64,000 bases of DNA from CAIWHR01 sp963811685. Lineage in GTDB: Bacteria; Pseudomonadota; Gammaproteobacteria; Burkholderiales; Casimicrobiaceae. The stretch lies in NCBI GenBank assembly GCA_963811685.1, contig CAWESK010000017.1, positions 186,001-250,000 of the forward strand, written 5' to 3'. Positions 37,074-46,979 of the stretch are shown piece after piece. Within the stretch, counting starts at the first letter, position 1; each line of letters begins with the position of its first letter. A program made the position numbers and the translations under genes. The notes below the pieces were generated by a model that was not told the origin of the DNA, did no database searches, and saw nothing but the letters and a program-made list of their open reading frames with translations.

Positions 37074-37948
37074 ACCTTGCGCTCCTCGGCCTTGCCGAGC
37101 AGGCCCTCGGGACGGAACAGGATCACGATGAGGAACAGCATCAGCGCGACGCCTTCCTTGTACGCCGGCGACACGTAGAAGCCGACGACGTTCTCGAGGA
37201 CGCCGATCAGCAGCGCCGCCGACGCAGCGCGCCGCGGGTCTGGTTGAAGCCGCCGATGATCGCGGCGAAGAACGCCTTCTGGCCGATCGAGTCGCCCATG
37301 TCGAACTTGGCGAGATACGTCGGCGTGACCAGTAGCGCCGCGACGACCGCCAGCACCGCATTGATCAGGAACGTGTAGAGCACCATCCGCTTGACGTCGA
37401 TGCCGAGCACGCGCGCGGCGTCGGTGTTCTGCGCGACCGCCTGCATCGCCCGGCCGGTCACGGTGCGTGTGACGAACGCCTGCAGGCTCGACCACGATCA
37501 GTCCGGCGATCAGCAGCGTGCCGATGTCGGCGTACGAGATGTTGATCCCCGCAAGCGACAGCTGCCCTGCCGTGAACGGGCTCGAGAACTGGTGCGCCTC
37601 GGCGCTGTAGCCTGCCCGCACGAACGTCTTCAGGGCAATCGACAGACCGAGCGTGGCGATGACGAGCGGGATGACGCCGTGGCGGATCAGCGGGTCGACG
37701 ATCAGCCGCTTGAATCCCCAGCCCAGTACGAGCATCGCGATGGCGCAGGTGATCAGGAAGGCGAGCCACGGCGGCGCGCCTGCCGCAATGCAGAAAAGCA
37801 TGCCGAACGCCGGCAGCATCACGAACTCGCCCTGCGCGAAGTTGATCGTCCCCGACGCCTGCCAGAGCAGCGTGAAGCCGAGCGCCGCGAGCGCGTAGAT
37901 CGCGCCGGTCGCGCAGCCGGATACGACGAGTTGGAGCAGGTCGGCCAT
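37070..37948 (-). CDS. livH: Branched-chain-type ABC permease LivH (two frameshifts)
   Basis: An inner-membrane permease of about 292 residues. The N-terminus MADLLQLVVSGCATGAIYAL, ALGFTLLWQASGTINFAQGE and HGVIPLVIATLGLSIALK are typical. An extra base near 37490 moves the frame to TGRAMQAVAQNTDAARVLGI (the EAA-type loop). Another near 37215 returns it to LLIGVLENVVGFYVSPAYKE and the LFRPEGLLG end. Its stop overlaps the start of the LivM-LivG gene (ATGA), indicating one transcript. Confidence 0.88.
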   Translation of the reverse strand: MADLLQLVVSGCATGAIYALAALGFTLLWQASGTINFAQGEFVMLPAFGMLFCIAAGAPPWLAFLITCAIAMLVLGWGFKRLIVDPLIRHGVIPLVIATLGLSIALKTFVRAGYSAEAHQFSSPFTAGQLSLAGINISYADIGTLLIAGLIVVEPAGVRHTHRDRPGDAGGRAEHRRRARARHRRQADGALHVPDQCGAGGRRGATGHADVSRQVRHGRLDRPEGVLRRDHRRLQPDPRRAASAALLIGVLENVVGFYVSPAYKEGVALMLFLIVILFRPEGLLGKAEERKV

Positions 37949-38020
37949 GGTACGGTCCTCGCTGGACGTGCGTCGGCCGGCGCGCGAACAGAGGCCCCGC
38001 GTCGCCGGCTTCCAGCCGCG

Positions 38021-39169
38021 TTACTTGGCGCCGATCGGCGGCAACGTTTCCGTCACCACGCCCTTGCCGTTGACGACCGTGACCAGGAAGCTCTCGCGGT
38101 CGAGGTCGCCCTTGTCGTCGAAACTGACGTCCATCAGCACGCCGGGATACTCCTTCGCCGAGATCTTCGCGCCGTGCAGCGTCTTCGCGAACGCCTTCGA
38201 GTCGAACTTGCCGTTCTTTTCGGTGATCGCCTTGACGATGTAGGCTGCGGTGTAACCCTTCATCCCGTTGTGATCGCTCTTGTACTTGTACTCGGCCTGG
38301 AACTTCTGGTCGAATGCCTTGACATTCGGGTTCGGTGCATCGGCGGTCAAACCGACGTGGGCAGTTGCTCCGTTCGCGGCGTCGCCCGCGAGCTCGATCA
38401 CCTTCTGCCCGGTCAACGTGGTCTCGCCGATGATCGGCTTGTCGTAGCCCTGTTTCTTCAGCTCGCGCAGCGCGCGGGCGGACTCCTCCTCGTTCGTATA
38501 AACGAACAGTGCATCGGCATTCGATTGCTTCGCCTTCAGCACTGCGCCCGAGAAGTCGACCTGCCCCGGATCGGTCGAGATGTCCGCAACGACCTTGATG
38601 CCCTGCGCATCGAGCGCCTTCGCCATCGTGTCGCGACCGCCTTTGCCGAAGTCGTTGTTGACCCAGATCATCGCAATCGTCTTTGCCTTGACCTTGTCCT
38701 TGATGTATCGCGCCAACTTGGGCATTGCGGTGTCCTGCGTGAACGACGTGCGGAACACGTACGGGTTGCCCTGCTGCGTGATGTTGGCCGCTTCGCCGCC
38801 AGTGAAGTTGGGGATCTCGCCCTTGCGGGTTTCTGCCATGCTGACGATGAACGATCCCGAGAAGATCGGGCCGAGCACGACGTATGCGCCGTCGTCGACG
38901 GCCTTGGCCGCGAGCCCCTTGGCGACGCCGGGATTGGTCTGCGTGTCCATCGACACGTAGTCGATCTTGCGTCCGAGAATGCCGCCCGCGGCGTTGATTT
39001 CCTTGAAGGCGAGCTTCGCGCCATTGTCGAAATTCGTGCCGGCCGTCGCGCCGCCGCCCGACAGCTCGACGATGCCGACGATCTTCACCGGCTGCTGCTG
39101 CGCCGCCAGCATCAGTGGAAAGGCCAGCACTGCGCCTGCAATTGCGAGACGACCAATACGGCTTTCCAT
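38021..39169 (-). CDS. Periplasmic substrate-binding protein, LivK/HAAT family
   Basis: A 382-residue type-1 binding protein with a signal peptide (GRLAIAGAVLAFPLMLAAQ). The binding fold includes KIVGIVELSGGGATAGTNFDNG, INAAGGILGRKIDYVSMD, GPIFSGSFIVSMAETRKG, DPGQVDFSGAVLKAKQSNAD and PIIGETTLTGQKVIEL. ATG at 39169 is preceded by a perfect AGGAGGTGA ribosome site, consistent with high expression. Ligand specificity is not readable from sequence. It belongs to the liv-like importer downstream; a 72-base gap separates it from livH. Confidence 0.92.
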   Translation of the reverse strand: MESRIGRLAIAGAVLAFPLMLAAQQQPVKIVGIVELSGGGATAGTNFDNGAKLAFKEINAAGGILGRKIDYVSMDTQTNPGVAKGLAAKAVDDGAYVVLGPIFSGSFIVSMAETRKGEIPNFTGGEAANITQQGNPYVFRTSFTQDTAMPKLARYIKDKVKAKTIAMIWVNNDFGKGGRDTMAKALDAQGIKVVADISTDPGQVDFSGAVLKAKQSNADALFVYTNEEESARALRELKKQGYDKPIIGETTLTGQKVIELAGDAANGATAHVGLTADAPNPNVKAFDQKFQAEYKYKSDHNGMKGYTAAYIVKAITEKNGKFDSKAFAKTLHGAKISAKEYPGVLMDVSFDDKGDLDRESFLVTVVNGKGVVTETLPPIGAK

Positions 39170-39231
39170 GTTCACCTCCTCAGGAATTGTGAATATACTG
39201 CAGGGAATTGCGCTGTCGAGCCGGATGGTCG

Positions 39232-40065
39232 TCAGTACGCGACCTTGGCCACGGCGCGCAGCTCGTCCGGCGTCGTCGTGCCGAAGCCGAAGAACTCGAG
39301 GTACGCCGGAATCATTTCGAACAGCATGTCGGTGCCGACCTGGTAGCGGCATCCGCGCTCGCGCGCCGCCTGCAGCAGCGGCGTGATCTCCTGCTTCATC
39401 ACGACCTCGCCGACGAACGTCGTCGGCGCGAGGCGCGTGACGTCGAACGGAAGCGGATCCGACGGTTTCATGCCGAGCGGCGTGCAGTTGACGACGAGGT
39501 CGTAGCCGGCCGGATCGTTGGAGCGGAGGTCGACGGCGAGCTTCGGGTAGTGCTTTCGCAGCCGCTCTGCGAGTCCCTCCGCCGACGCGGAATTGGTGTC
39601 GAACAGCGCGATCGCAGCGACTCCGTCCGCCGCCAGCGAGGCGGCGATCGCCGATCCGACACCGCCGGTGCCGACGACGAGGCACTTGGCGCCGGCGAAC
39701 GCGAATCCCTTGCGCCGCAGGCCGCGCGTGAATCCCGTGCCGTCGAACATGTCGCCCAGCAGCGTGCCGTCGGGTCGCAGCAGCACCGCATTGCACGATC
39801 CGGCGATCTTCACCGTCGTCGTGCACTCGTCGACCAGCGCGACGGTCGTGACCTTGTGCGGCATCGTGATCAGCGCGCCGCGTATGTTGGTGAGCCTGAA
39901 CAACGCCTTCAACGTCGTCGGATAGTCCTCGGCCTTGACGCCCATCGGCACGACGACCGCGTCGATGCCGTGCGCCTCGAACCACGGGTTGTAGATGAGC
40001 GGCGCCTTGAACGACTCGGTCGGGTAGCCGATGTGCGCGATGAGCGTCGTCTTGCCGCTGATCAT
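39232..40065 (-). CDS. AroE-like NAD(P)-dependent shikimate dehydrogenase family enzyme
   Basis: A 277-residue protein with the two-domain AroE fold: MPHKVTTVALVDEC (catalytic Lys), GSCNAVLLR, GDMFDGTGF (catalytic Asp region) and the dinucleotide loop VVGTGGVGSAIAASLAADG. The substrate-carboxylate motif, normally S-x-S-P near the N-terminus, reads ESFKAPLIYN here, so the second Ser is Lys. This marks an AroE-like paralogue, not a plain biosynthetic AroE. A quinate-, shikimate- or related cyclitol-acid dehydrogenase is likely (inference). ATG at 40065 is chosen; the longer frame absorbs the C-terminus of the preceding gene. Confidence 0.82.
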   Translation of the reverse strand: MISGKTTLIAHIGYPTESFKAPLIYNPWFEAHGIDAVVVPMGVKAEDYPTTLKALFRLTNIRGALITMPHKVTTVALVDECTTTVKIAGSCNAVLLRPDGTLLGDMFDGTGFTRGLRRKGFAFAGAKCLVVGTGGVGSAIAASLAADGVAAIALFDTNSASAEGLAERLRKHYPKLAVDLRSNDPAGYDLVVNCTPLGMKPSDPLPFDVTRLAPTTFVGEVVMKQEITPLLQAARERGCRYQVGTDMLFEMIPAYLEFFGFGTTTPDELRAVAKVAY

Positions 40066-40084
40066 GCCGCCCTCGCACCCGGTG

Positions 40085-41162
40085 TCACCGAGGCCTCGCC
40101 GCCCAGACGTGCTGACGATCCGTCCCGACCGCGCGGCTTCCGCGATGGCGTCGGTGACGAGCAGGTTCCGCAACCCGTCGCGGGCCGTTACGAGCGGCTC
40201 GGCCTCGCCGCGGATCACCGCGGCAAAGTGCTCGATCTGGCGCGCGAGCGGATCGTCGCGCTGCAACGGCACCGTGCGCGTCGTGAACGGCTTGTACCAG
40301 GAGCGATCCTCGTTCCTCTCGTAAGTATCGGAGGCGCATCGTCGGAATGCCGAGCGAGCCGTTCGCGCCGATCATCGTATACGCGTCCTCGTCCTCATAG
40401 GTCGCATACGCCTTGTTCTCCTGCGACGTCTGCTCCCAGCTCTTCGGCGAGGCCGCGGTGTCGGAAAGCAGAAACGTCCCCAGGGCGCCGTTTTCGAAGC
40501 GCAGATTGATCGCGACGGTATCCTCGACCGCGAAAGCCGCGCGTCGCGCTCGACGCGAACGCCTGCACCGCGACGATCTCGCCGACCATCGCGCGCAGGT
40601 TGCCGATCTCGTGGATCATGTTGATGAGGATCGGGCCGCCACCCGGCTGCCGCCGCCACGCGTTCGCGCCGTCGTAATAGCCTTCAGCGTCCGGCTTGTA
40701 GAACACGGCGCTGCCCATCACGCCGACCAGCGGCCCGAGAATGCCCGATGTCACGATCTCCACCGCCTTGTGCAGGATCGGACTGTGCCGGCGATGGTGG
40801 CCGACCAGCAGCTTCACGCCGCTGCGCTCGGCCGCCTCGCACAGCCGCAGACCCTCGGCATAGCGTATGTCCGATCGGCTTTTCGACGAGCGCAGGCACA
40901 CCCGCTGCCACGCACTCGAGTCCCTGCGTCGACGTGCAGAGCGTTCGGTGTCGCGATGACCACGCCGTCCGGGCGACCCTCGGCGAAAAGCTCGGCAAGC
41001 GAGCGATGCAGCGGCACGCCCGCTTCATGCTGCGACGTTCGCCGCAGCCGCCGAGACGTCGACGATCGAGGCGAGCTCGGCGTTCCGGCTCTTGCGAATC
41101 TCCTCGATGTGACGAAGACCGATGAGCCCGGCGCCGACAACCGCGATGCGAACTTTGTGCAT
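40085..41162 (-). CDS. Gfo/Idh/MocA-family oxidoreductase (several frameshifts)
   Basis: Starts MHKVRIAVVGAGLIGLRHIEEI at 41162 (Rossmann nucleotide loop) and continues with DGVVIATPNALHVDA, VPALVEKPIG (the catalytic Lys of the EKP motif), and GVKLLVGHHRRHSPILHKAV then GPILINMIHEIGNLRAMVGE. The C-terminus DPLARQIEHFAAVIRGEAEPLVT leads to a stop at 40085. These pieces lie in different frames, requiring at least four one-base insertions. Corrected length is about 355 residues, normal for the family, which includes inositol and other polyol dehydrogenases. It is 19 bases from the AroE-like gene. Confidence 0.83.
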
Positions 41163-41242
41163 GAACGTTCAGTGATCGATGGGCAGCCAGGGCCACGGCG
41201 CAGCGCATCGCTGCACCGTGCGCCCCCAAGAAACCCTGGTAA

Positions 41243-42251
41243 TTACTTGCCGCGGACCTTGTCGATCTCGGCGTAGACCTGCTTCGCGAAGTCGGCGCCA
41301 ACGCTGGCGCTGTACTTGTCGATGACGGGCTTCAGCTTCGTCCGGATCTTCGCGAGCTCGGCGGGCGGCAGCTCCGTGTATTCCATCGTCTTCTTCAGGT
41401 TCGCGAGCGCGACGTCCTGCGCATCGCGCGACACCTTGCGCTGGTACGTCTGCGCTTCCGTCGCCGCCGCCGATCAGGACCTGTTGCTCGTCCTTGTTGA
41501 GACGGTCCCAGGTCTTCTTGCTGATGAACATCGACTGCGGATTGTAGATGTGCCGGGTGCCGGCCAGGAATTTCTGTACCTCCTGGAACTTGTTCGCCTC
41601 GATCACGGTGAACGGATTCTCCTGGCCGTCGATCGTCTTCTGCTCGAGCGCGGTGTAGACCTCTGGGAACGGCATCGGCACCGCGTTGGCGCCCAGTGCG
41701 TTGAACGTGTCGATGTAGATCGGCGACTGGATGACCCGGATCTTGAGACCGGCGATGTCGTCCGCCGTCTTGATCGCGTGCTTGCTGTCGGTCACGTTGC
41801 GGAAGCCCAGGTCGCAATAGCCGAGGTTGATGAGTCCTTTTTCCGGCAGCTTGTCGGAAAGCGCCTTGCCGATCGGGCCGTCCAGGATGGCGTCGGCTTC
41901 CTTCGCGTCGTTGAACAGGAACGGGAAGTCGACGATCGCGAACTCCTTCACCTGCCCCTGCAGGATGCCGGCGTTCATCGACGTCATGTCGATCGTGCCG
42001 CCCTGCACTGCCGAGAGCACCTGCACGTCGCCGCCCAGCACGCCGCCCGGAAAGAGCTTGACCTGCATCTTGCCGCCGCTCTTCTGCGCGACCAGGTCGG
42101 CGAACTTCTGCCCGCCGAGCGTAATCGGGTGGCCGGCCGGATTCTGCGTAGTCCAGCGGAGCGTCTGCTCGCGGACCTGCGCCTGCGCGGCGCCGGCCGC
42201 AATCAGCATCCCGCACGCTACCGCCGCCATCCATTTCGTCGATTGCTTCAT
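41243..42251 (-). CDS. dctP: TRAP transporter solute-binding protein DctP (one frameshift)
   Basis: An exported binding protein with signal peptide MKQSTKWMAAVACGMLIAAG ending AQA-Q. The TRAP-P fold is clear: TTQNPAGHPITLGGQKFADLV, KLFPGGVLGGDVQVLSAVQGGTIDM, LGYCDLGFRNVTDSK, GLKIRVIQSPIYIDTFNALGAN and PFPEVYTALEQKTIDGQENP, which holds the conserved Arg-x region and the QxxxVDGQEN-type motif. An extra G near 41462 shifts the frame; the true end (YAEIDKVRGK) is at 41243. Corrected length is about 335 residues. Ligands are usually carboxylates bound through a conserved Arg. Confidence 0.9.
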
Positions 42252-42337
42252 TTCAAGCTCCTCTCTAAAGTGACACTACCGGTAACCGCTTTATCGATGT
42301 TCCGAGCCGCACTGCGCCTTCGAGAAGTCCGCCTGCC

Positions 42338-43619
42338 TCAACCGCTGAACCACTTCGCCGGCCCCGTGACGAGCCTCGGGAAGACGATCAGCAGAAATAG
42401 CACGACGAGCTGCGCGATCATGAACGGCCACACACCCTTGATGATGTCGTCCATCTTGATCTTCGCGACGCCGCAGACGACGTTGAGCACCGTGCCCACG
42501 GGCGGCGTGATGAGACCGATCGAGTTGTTGATGATGAACAGCACGCCGAAGTAGATCGGATCGATGCCGGCCGCCTTGACGATCGGCATCAGCACCGGCG
42601 TCAGGATCAGGATCGTCGGCGTCATGTCGAGCGCGGTGCCGACGATCACGACGAGGACCTGCATCGCGATCATGAGCAGCATCGGGCTGCCCATGAACGG
42701 CTGCAGCAGCGCGGTCACCTGCGCGGGCAACTCGGCGATGGTGATGAGCCACGCCGACACGAGCGCTGCCGCCACCAGGAACATGACGATCGCGGTCGTC
42801 TCGGCCGCGGTCACGAACACGCGGTAGAGATCGGTCCACTTGAGTTCCTTGTAGATGAACATCGCGACGAACAGCGCGTACACCGCGCAGACGACCGCGG
42901 CTTCGGTCGGCGTGAAGATGCCGAACTTGAGGCCGAAGATGATGATGCCGGGCAGCGCGAGCGCCCATGCGCCGTCGACGAGCGCGTGGATGACCTCCGT
43001 CGCTGTGGCCTTGGGCGGTGTCGACCGTCGTCTCCTTGCGCACTTCCAACCACCAGGCGACCGCCAGGCCGACGCCGATCAGGATGCCCGGCACGATGCC
43101 GGCGAGGAACAGCTTCGAGATCGACAGGCCGGCCGCGACGCCGAAGATGATGAAGCCGATCGACGGCGGGATGATCGGCCCGATGATGCCGCCGGCGGCG
43201 ATGAGCCCCGCGGACTTGGCCGGATCGTGGCCGGCCTTGACCATCATCGGAAACAACAGCGCGGAAAGCGCGGCCGCGTCGGCGACGGCCGAGCCCGACA
43301 GCGCGGCCAGGATGCACGAGGCGAGGATCACGACATAGCCGAGGCCGCCTCGTACGTGCCCCACCAGCGTGAGCGCCACGTTGACGATGCGTTTCGACAG
43401 GCCGCCGGTGTTCATGATCTCGCCTGCCAGCAGGAAGAACGGGGCGGCCATCAGCGGGAAGCTGTCGGCGCCGGCGATGAGGTTCTGCGCGATGATCTGC
43501 GCGTCCATCATGTTGAGCTGGTACATGAGCGCGACGCCGCACACGAGCAGCGCGAACGCGATCGGCATTCCGAGCGCCATGGCGCCCAGAAGCGAGAACA
43601 GGAAGACGGCGATGGTCAT
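42338..43619 (-). CDS. dctM: TRAP transporter large permease DctM (one frameshift)
   Basis: A 12-helix Na+-dependent permease, about 426 residues corrected. The first half has LLGAMALGMPIAFALLVCGV, MAAPFFLLAGEIMNTGGLSKR, ALSGSAVADAAALSALLFPMM and GGIIGPIIPPSIGFIIFGV. A surplus base near 43015 shifts into the second half with YRVFVTAAETTAIVMFLVAA, GTALDMTPTILILTPVLMP and NNSIGLITPPVGTVLNVVCG. It is 12 bases downstream of dctQ and lies between dctQ and dctP in the transcript. Confidence 0.9.
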
Positions 43620-43630
43620 GATGGCCTCCG

Positions 43631-44216
43631 TCAGCGCTTCTTGCCGGCGGACGACCCGGGGCCCGCGTCGTGCGCGTCGACCTCGCCGGCGAATTCGGCC
43701 TCGACCTCCTCCTCGGACTCGCGCACCTGGATCAGGTCCTGTTCGCGTCACCTGTCCGGTCACCGCCCGCCAGAGGTTTCGCAGAAGGAGACCGCCGGCG
43801 GCGACGCAAAAGAAGATGCCGACGCTGTAGTAGAACCACCCTGACGACAGTCCGGTGGCCGGCGCCATGTTGTCGAGGTTGATGATCGTCTGCTGCCAGC
43901 TGCCGACGAAGAACAGGTAGACGCAGTACAGCATCAGCGCGTTGGAGAGCAGGAAGCACGCCTTCTTGCCCCATGCGGGCAAGCGCGACACGACCGAGTC
44001 CATGCCGAGGTGCGCGTGGTCGCGCAGCGCAACGACCGCGCCGACGAACGTCAGCCACACGAATAGCCAGCGCGAAAGCTCCTCGGAGATCGTGATCCCG
44101 GAGTTGAACGCATAACGCAGAAAAACGTTGCCGAACACCAGCACCACCATCGCGGCGAGACAGAAGGCGATGAACGCGCGCAACGCGCGGAAGGACAGGT
44201 CGATGACGCGGGTCAT
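43631..44216 (-). CDS. dctQ: TRAP transporter small permease DctQ (one frameshift)
   Basis: Four-helix small subunit of about 194 residues: VFGNVFLRYAFNSGITISEELSRWLFVWLTFVGAVVALRDHAHLGMD is diagnostic, followed by CFLLSNALMLYCVYLFFVGSW and WFYYSVGIFFCVAAGGLLL. A surplus base near 43747 puts the acidic C-terminal tail (ESEEEVEAEFAGEVDAH) in another frame, ending at 43631. ATG at 44216 is chosen. Confidence 0.88.
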
Positions 44217-44249
44217 GGCGGGAATTCCTTCGCTCGCTGGAACGTTCAA

Positions 44250-45126
44250 TCAGTGGGCGCCGGCGCCCACACGGCCGGTCGTGCGCGCGCGCACGGCGGC
44301 GCGGCGGTCGGCGGACATGTCGTCGAGCTGGCTCTTCGCCACGAGGAGAGCGAGGCGTGCGACCTCCTCCGGTCCCACGGCCCTGGTCAGCGCGACGCGG
44401 GGAATCTCCAGCGCATAGGGAATCTTCTGCGGCATTCGCGCCAGGATTTCGCGACGTCGATCCCGCCTTCGCCGGGAAACTGCCGCTCGTCGCGCGCCGT
44501 GCGGATGATGCCCGCCATCGTCGGCGGCACCTCCTTCGCCGCGTCGCAGACGTGAGCGAAACGGAACCACTCGCGCGGCAGTGCGGCGAGCTCGTCGAGG
44601 CTCGAGTCGGATCGCCCGAAGTGCAGCATGTCGACCAGGATGCCGGCGTTGCGTCCGGTTGACGGCGCGCACGACGCGGGCGGCCTCGGCGAGACTTGCC
44701 GGTTTCGGTCCAGTGCGGAAATTCGAGGCTGACGAAGATGCCGCGCGGCTTCGCGAGATCGCACAGCCGCGCGAACCGCGCGGTCTTGCGCTCGCGATCG
44801 GGATCGGGCAAGCTGGGCGATGACGTGCTGCGCTCCCAGCTCGGCGGTGGCATCGAGCTCCGCAAGGAAATTCTCGGGCTCGAGCGCTGGATCCATCCGG
44901 AACAGTTCGACGTCGTGGCACGGCGATGCCGGTGTCGGCGAGCCGCGCCTTGGTCTCCTTCATCAGCGCCTTGTCGCGCGCGAGGTCGTAGAGCACCTCG
45001 TCGGGCGTGACGCGCGTCATGCGCAGTGCCCACGTAGCGATAGCCCGTGCGCGCCGCGACGTCGACGAGCTGCGGCGGCGTCAGCGACAGCGCGGTCAGG
45101 TGCGCAAGCGAGTAGTCGTGCTTCAT
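44250..45126 (-). CDS. TIM-barrel sugar isomerase/dehydratase family protein (several frameshifts)
   Basis: Starts MKHDYSLAHLTALSLTPPQL at 45126. Reassembled across about four one-base insertions, the xylose-isomerase-like barrel shows RTGYRYVG, VELFRMDPALEPENFLAELD, AKPRGIFVSLEFPHWT, AGILVDMLHFGRS, WFRFAHVCDA and YALEIPRVALTRAVGPEEV. A complete metal-ligand set is plausible: Glu in SLEF, Asp and His in VDMLH, His in FAHV, Glu in LEIP. It belongs to the group of IolE/IolI/AsbF-like isomerases and dehydratases. The likely substrate is a cyclic or acyclic keto-polyol (inference). Corrected length is about 290 residues. Confidence 0.78.
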
Positions 45127-45177
45127 GGTCCGGTGCCTCCTCAACTTGGCGATGGGCGAGGTCAATCGGGTCCGCGT

Positions 45178-46946
45178 TCAGCCGTCGGTGGCGACGTGAT
45201 GAACCTTCTTGCCGGGCGAGTAGATGTCCATGATGTTCCAGTGCCCCGCGGTCGGCACCGGCTCGTTCTTCATGTAGACGTCGATGACGACCGGCCGCTT
45301 CGACTTGATCGCCTTCTGCAGTGCCGGCTTGAATTCGTCTGCCGAAGCCGACCTTGACGCCGTCGATGCCGTAGGCGCGTGCGATCGCCGCGTAGTCCGG
45401 CGACCAGGTCTTGCCGTTCTTCTCGAACACGGTTCCGAACGTCGTGCCGTAGTGCGCAGCCTCGAGGCCGGCGATGGTGCCGAACGCGTGGTTGTTCATG
45501 ATCACCCAGATCACCGCGATGTCCTCCTCGAACGCGGTGGCGAGCGCCGCCGGGTTCTGGCCGAAGCCGCCGTCGCCGACGAGCGCAACGACGACGCGAT
45601 CGGGACACGCGACCTTCGCTCCCAGCGCGGCCGGCGACCCGAAGCCCATCGTCGCGAAGCCGCCCGGCGTGTAAGATCGTGCCCGGCGTGTAGATCGGAA
45701 ATTGCTGACCGACACCGTTCTTGTTCCAGCCCACGTCCGTGCAGATCAGTGCATCGCGCGGCAGCGCCGCACGAAGGTCGGCGAGGATCCGCTCGGGACG
45801 CATCGGCCATGCGCTGCTTTCCATCGCCTTCCGGTTGCCGGCGACGAAGGCCTTGCGGTTCGCCGCCATCTCGGCGAGCAGCTTCGGCCGTTGTACGCCC
45901 TTGGGCGCAATCCTGCGCGCGACGCGGTTCAGCACTTTCAGCGCTTCCCGGAGATCCGCCACCGCGCCGATCGCAACCGGGTAGTTGCGGCCGATCTCGG
46001 CGGGGTCGATGTCGATCTGGATCAGCTTCGTCGGCGGGAAGCTGAACGTGTACTCCTCCTCCCACGAGCTGCAGTCCGCCTCGGAGAACCGCGTGCCGAG
46101 GCCGAGGATCCAGTCGGCGCCCTTGCACTTGTCGTTGATGAACTTCGTGCCCCAGAAGCCCGTCATCCCGAGGATCAGCGGATGGTCGTCCGGCAGCGCG
46201 CCCTTGCCCATCAGCGTGTGCGCGACCGGCAGCGACAGGTGCTCGGCGAACTCGCGCATCTCCTCGGCCGCGTCGGCGAGCAGGATGCCGCCGCCGACGT
46301 ACATCAGCGGCGTCTTCGCCTTGATCAGCTGGCGGACGATCTCCTCCGCGGTCTCGTCGTCGAGCGAGGGCTTGCGCATCACCTTGGAGTTGGCGAGCAC
46401 GCGCTTCCACAGCGCGACGTCGATTTCCTTGGAGAAGATGTCCATCGGCACGTCGACCAGCACCGGTCCCGGGCGCCCGCTCTCGGCCAGCGCGAACGCC
46501 TTTTCGATGATCTCGGGGAAGAGATGCGGCGAGTCCACGCGCCACGCGCGCTTGACGAACGGCCGGTAGATTTCGTACTGCGAAGCGTCGGCGTGCAGGT
46601 TCACTTCCTGGTGCGGGTGCTTGCCGTAATAGTGCGACGGCACGTCGCCGGCGATGACGACCATCGGAATCGAGTCGAGCGCCGCGTTGGCGACGCCGGT
46701 GGCCGCGTTGGTGAGGCCGGGGCTCAAGTGCGTCAGCACGACGGAGGTCGTCTTCGACGCCCGCGCGTAGCCGTCGGCCGCGTGCGCCGCGATCTGCTCG
46801 TGACGCGTATTGACGAACTTGATCTTCCTGCTCTTCGACAGTGCCGCGAGCACCGCGATGTTGGTGTGGCCGCACAGTCCGAAGATATGGCGGACGCCGC
46901 GCGCCTCGAGGTACTTCACCAGCTGGTTTGCAATCAGGTCCTTCAT
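45178..46946 (-). CDS. Thiamine-diphosphate enzyme, acetolactate synthase superfamily (two frameshifts)
   Basis: Cytoplasmic ThDP enzyme of about 589 residues. The Pyr domain begins MKDLIANQLVKYLEARGVRH with the cofactor-activating Glu in NTRHEQIAAHAADGYARAS. The central domain has LMYVGGGILLADAAEEMREF. The PP domain has GFATMGFGSPAALGAKVACP, then GDGGFGQNPAALATAFEEDI ending in NN (the ThDP/Mg motif). Surplus bases near 45674 and 45347 break the frame before GFATMG and before DEFKPALQKAIKSKRPVV. The reaction is unknown. The neighbouring acylating aldehyde dehydrogenase suggests 2-oxo-acid decarboxylation or, by analogy with IolD, C-C hydrolysis of a ring diketone. ATG 46946 follows GGAGGAG. 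Confidence 0.8.
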
Positions 46947-46979
46947 GAACTGCTCCTCCAATCGGGTTCCGCGCCGGCT

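Noticed and set aside
40065..40272. AroE-like protein with a 69-residue N-terminal extension
   Set aside because: The extension (RQIEHFAAVIRGEAEPLV) is the C-terminus of the upstream Gfo/Idh/MocA oxidoreductase brought into frame by an inserted base. ATG at 40065 gives the normal AroE N-terminus.
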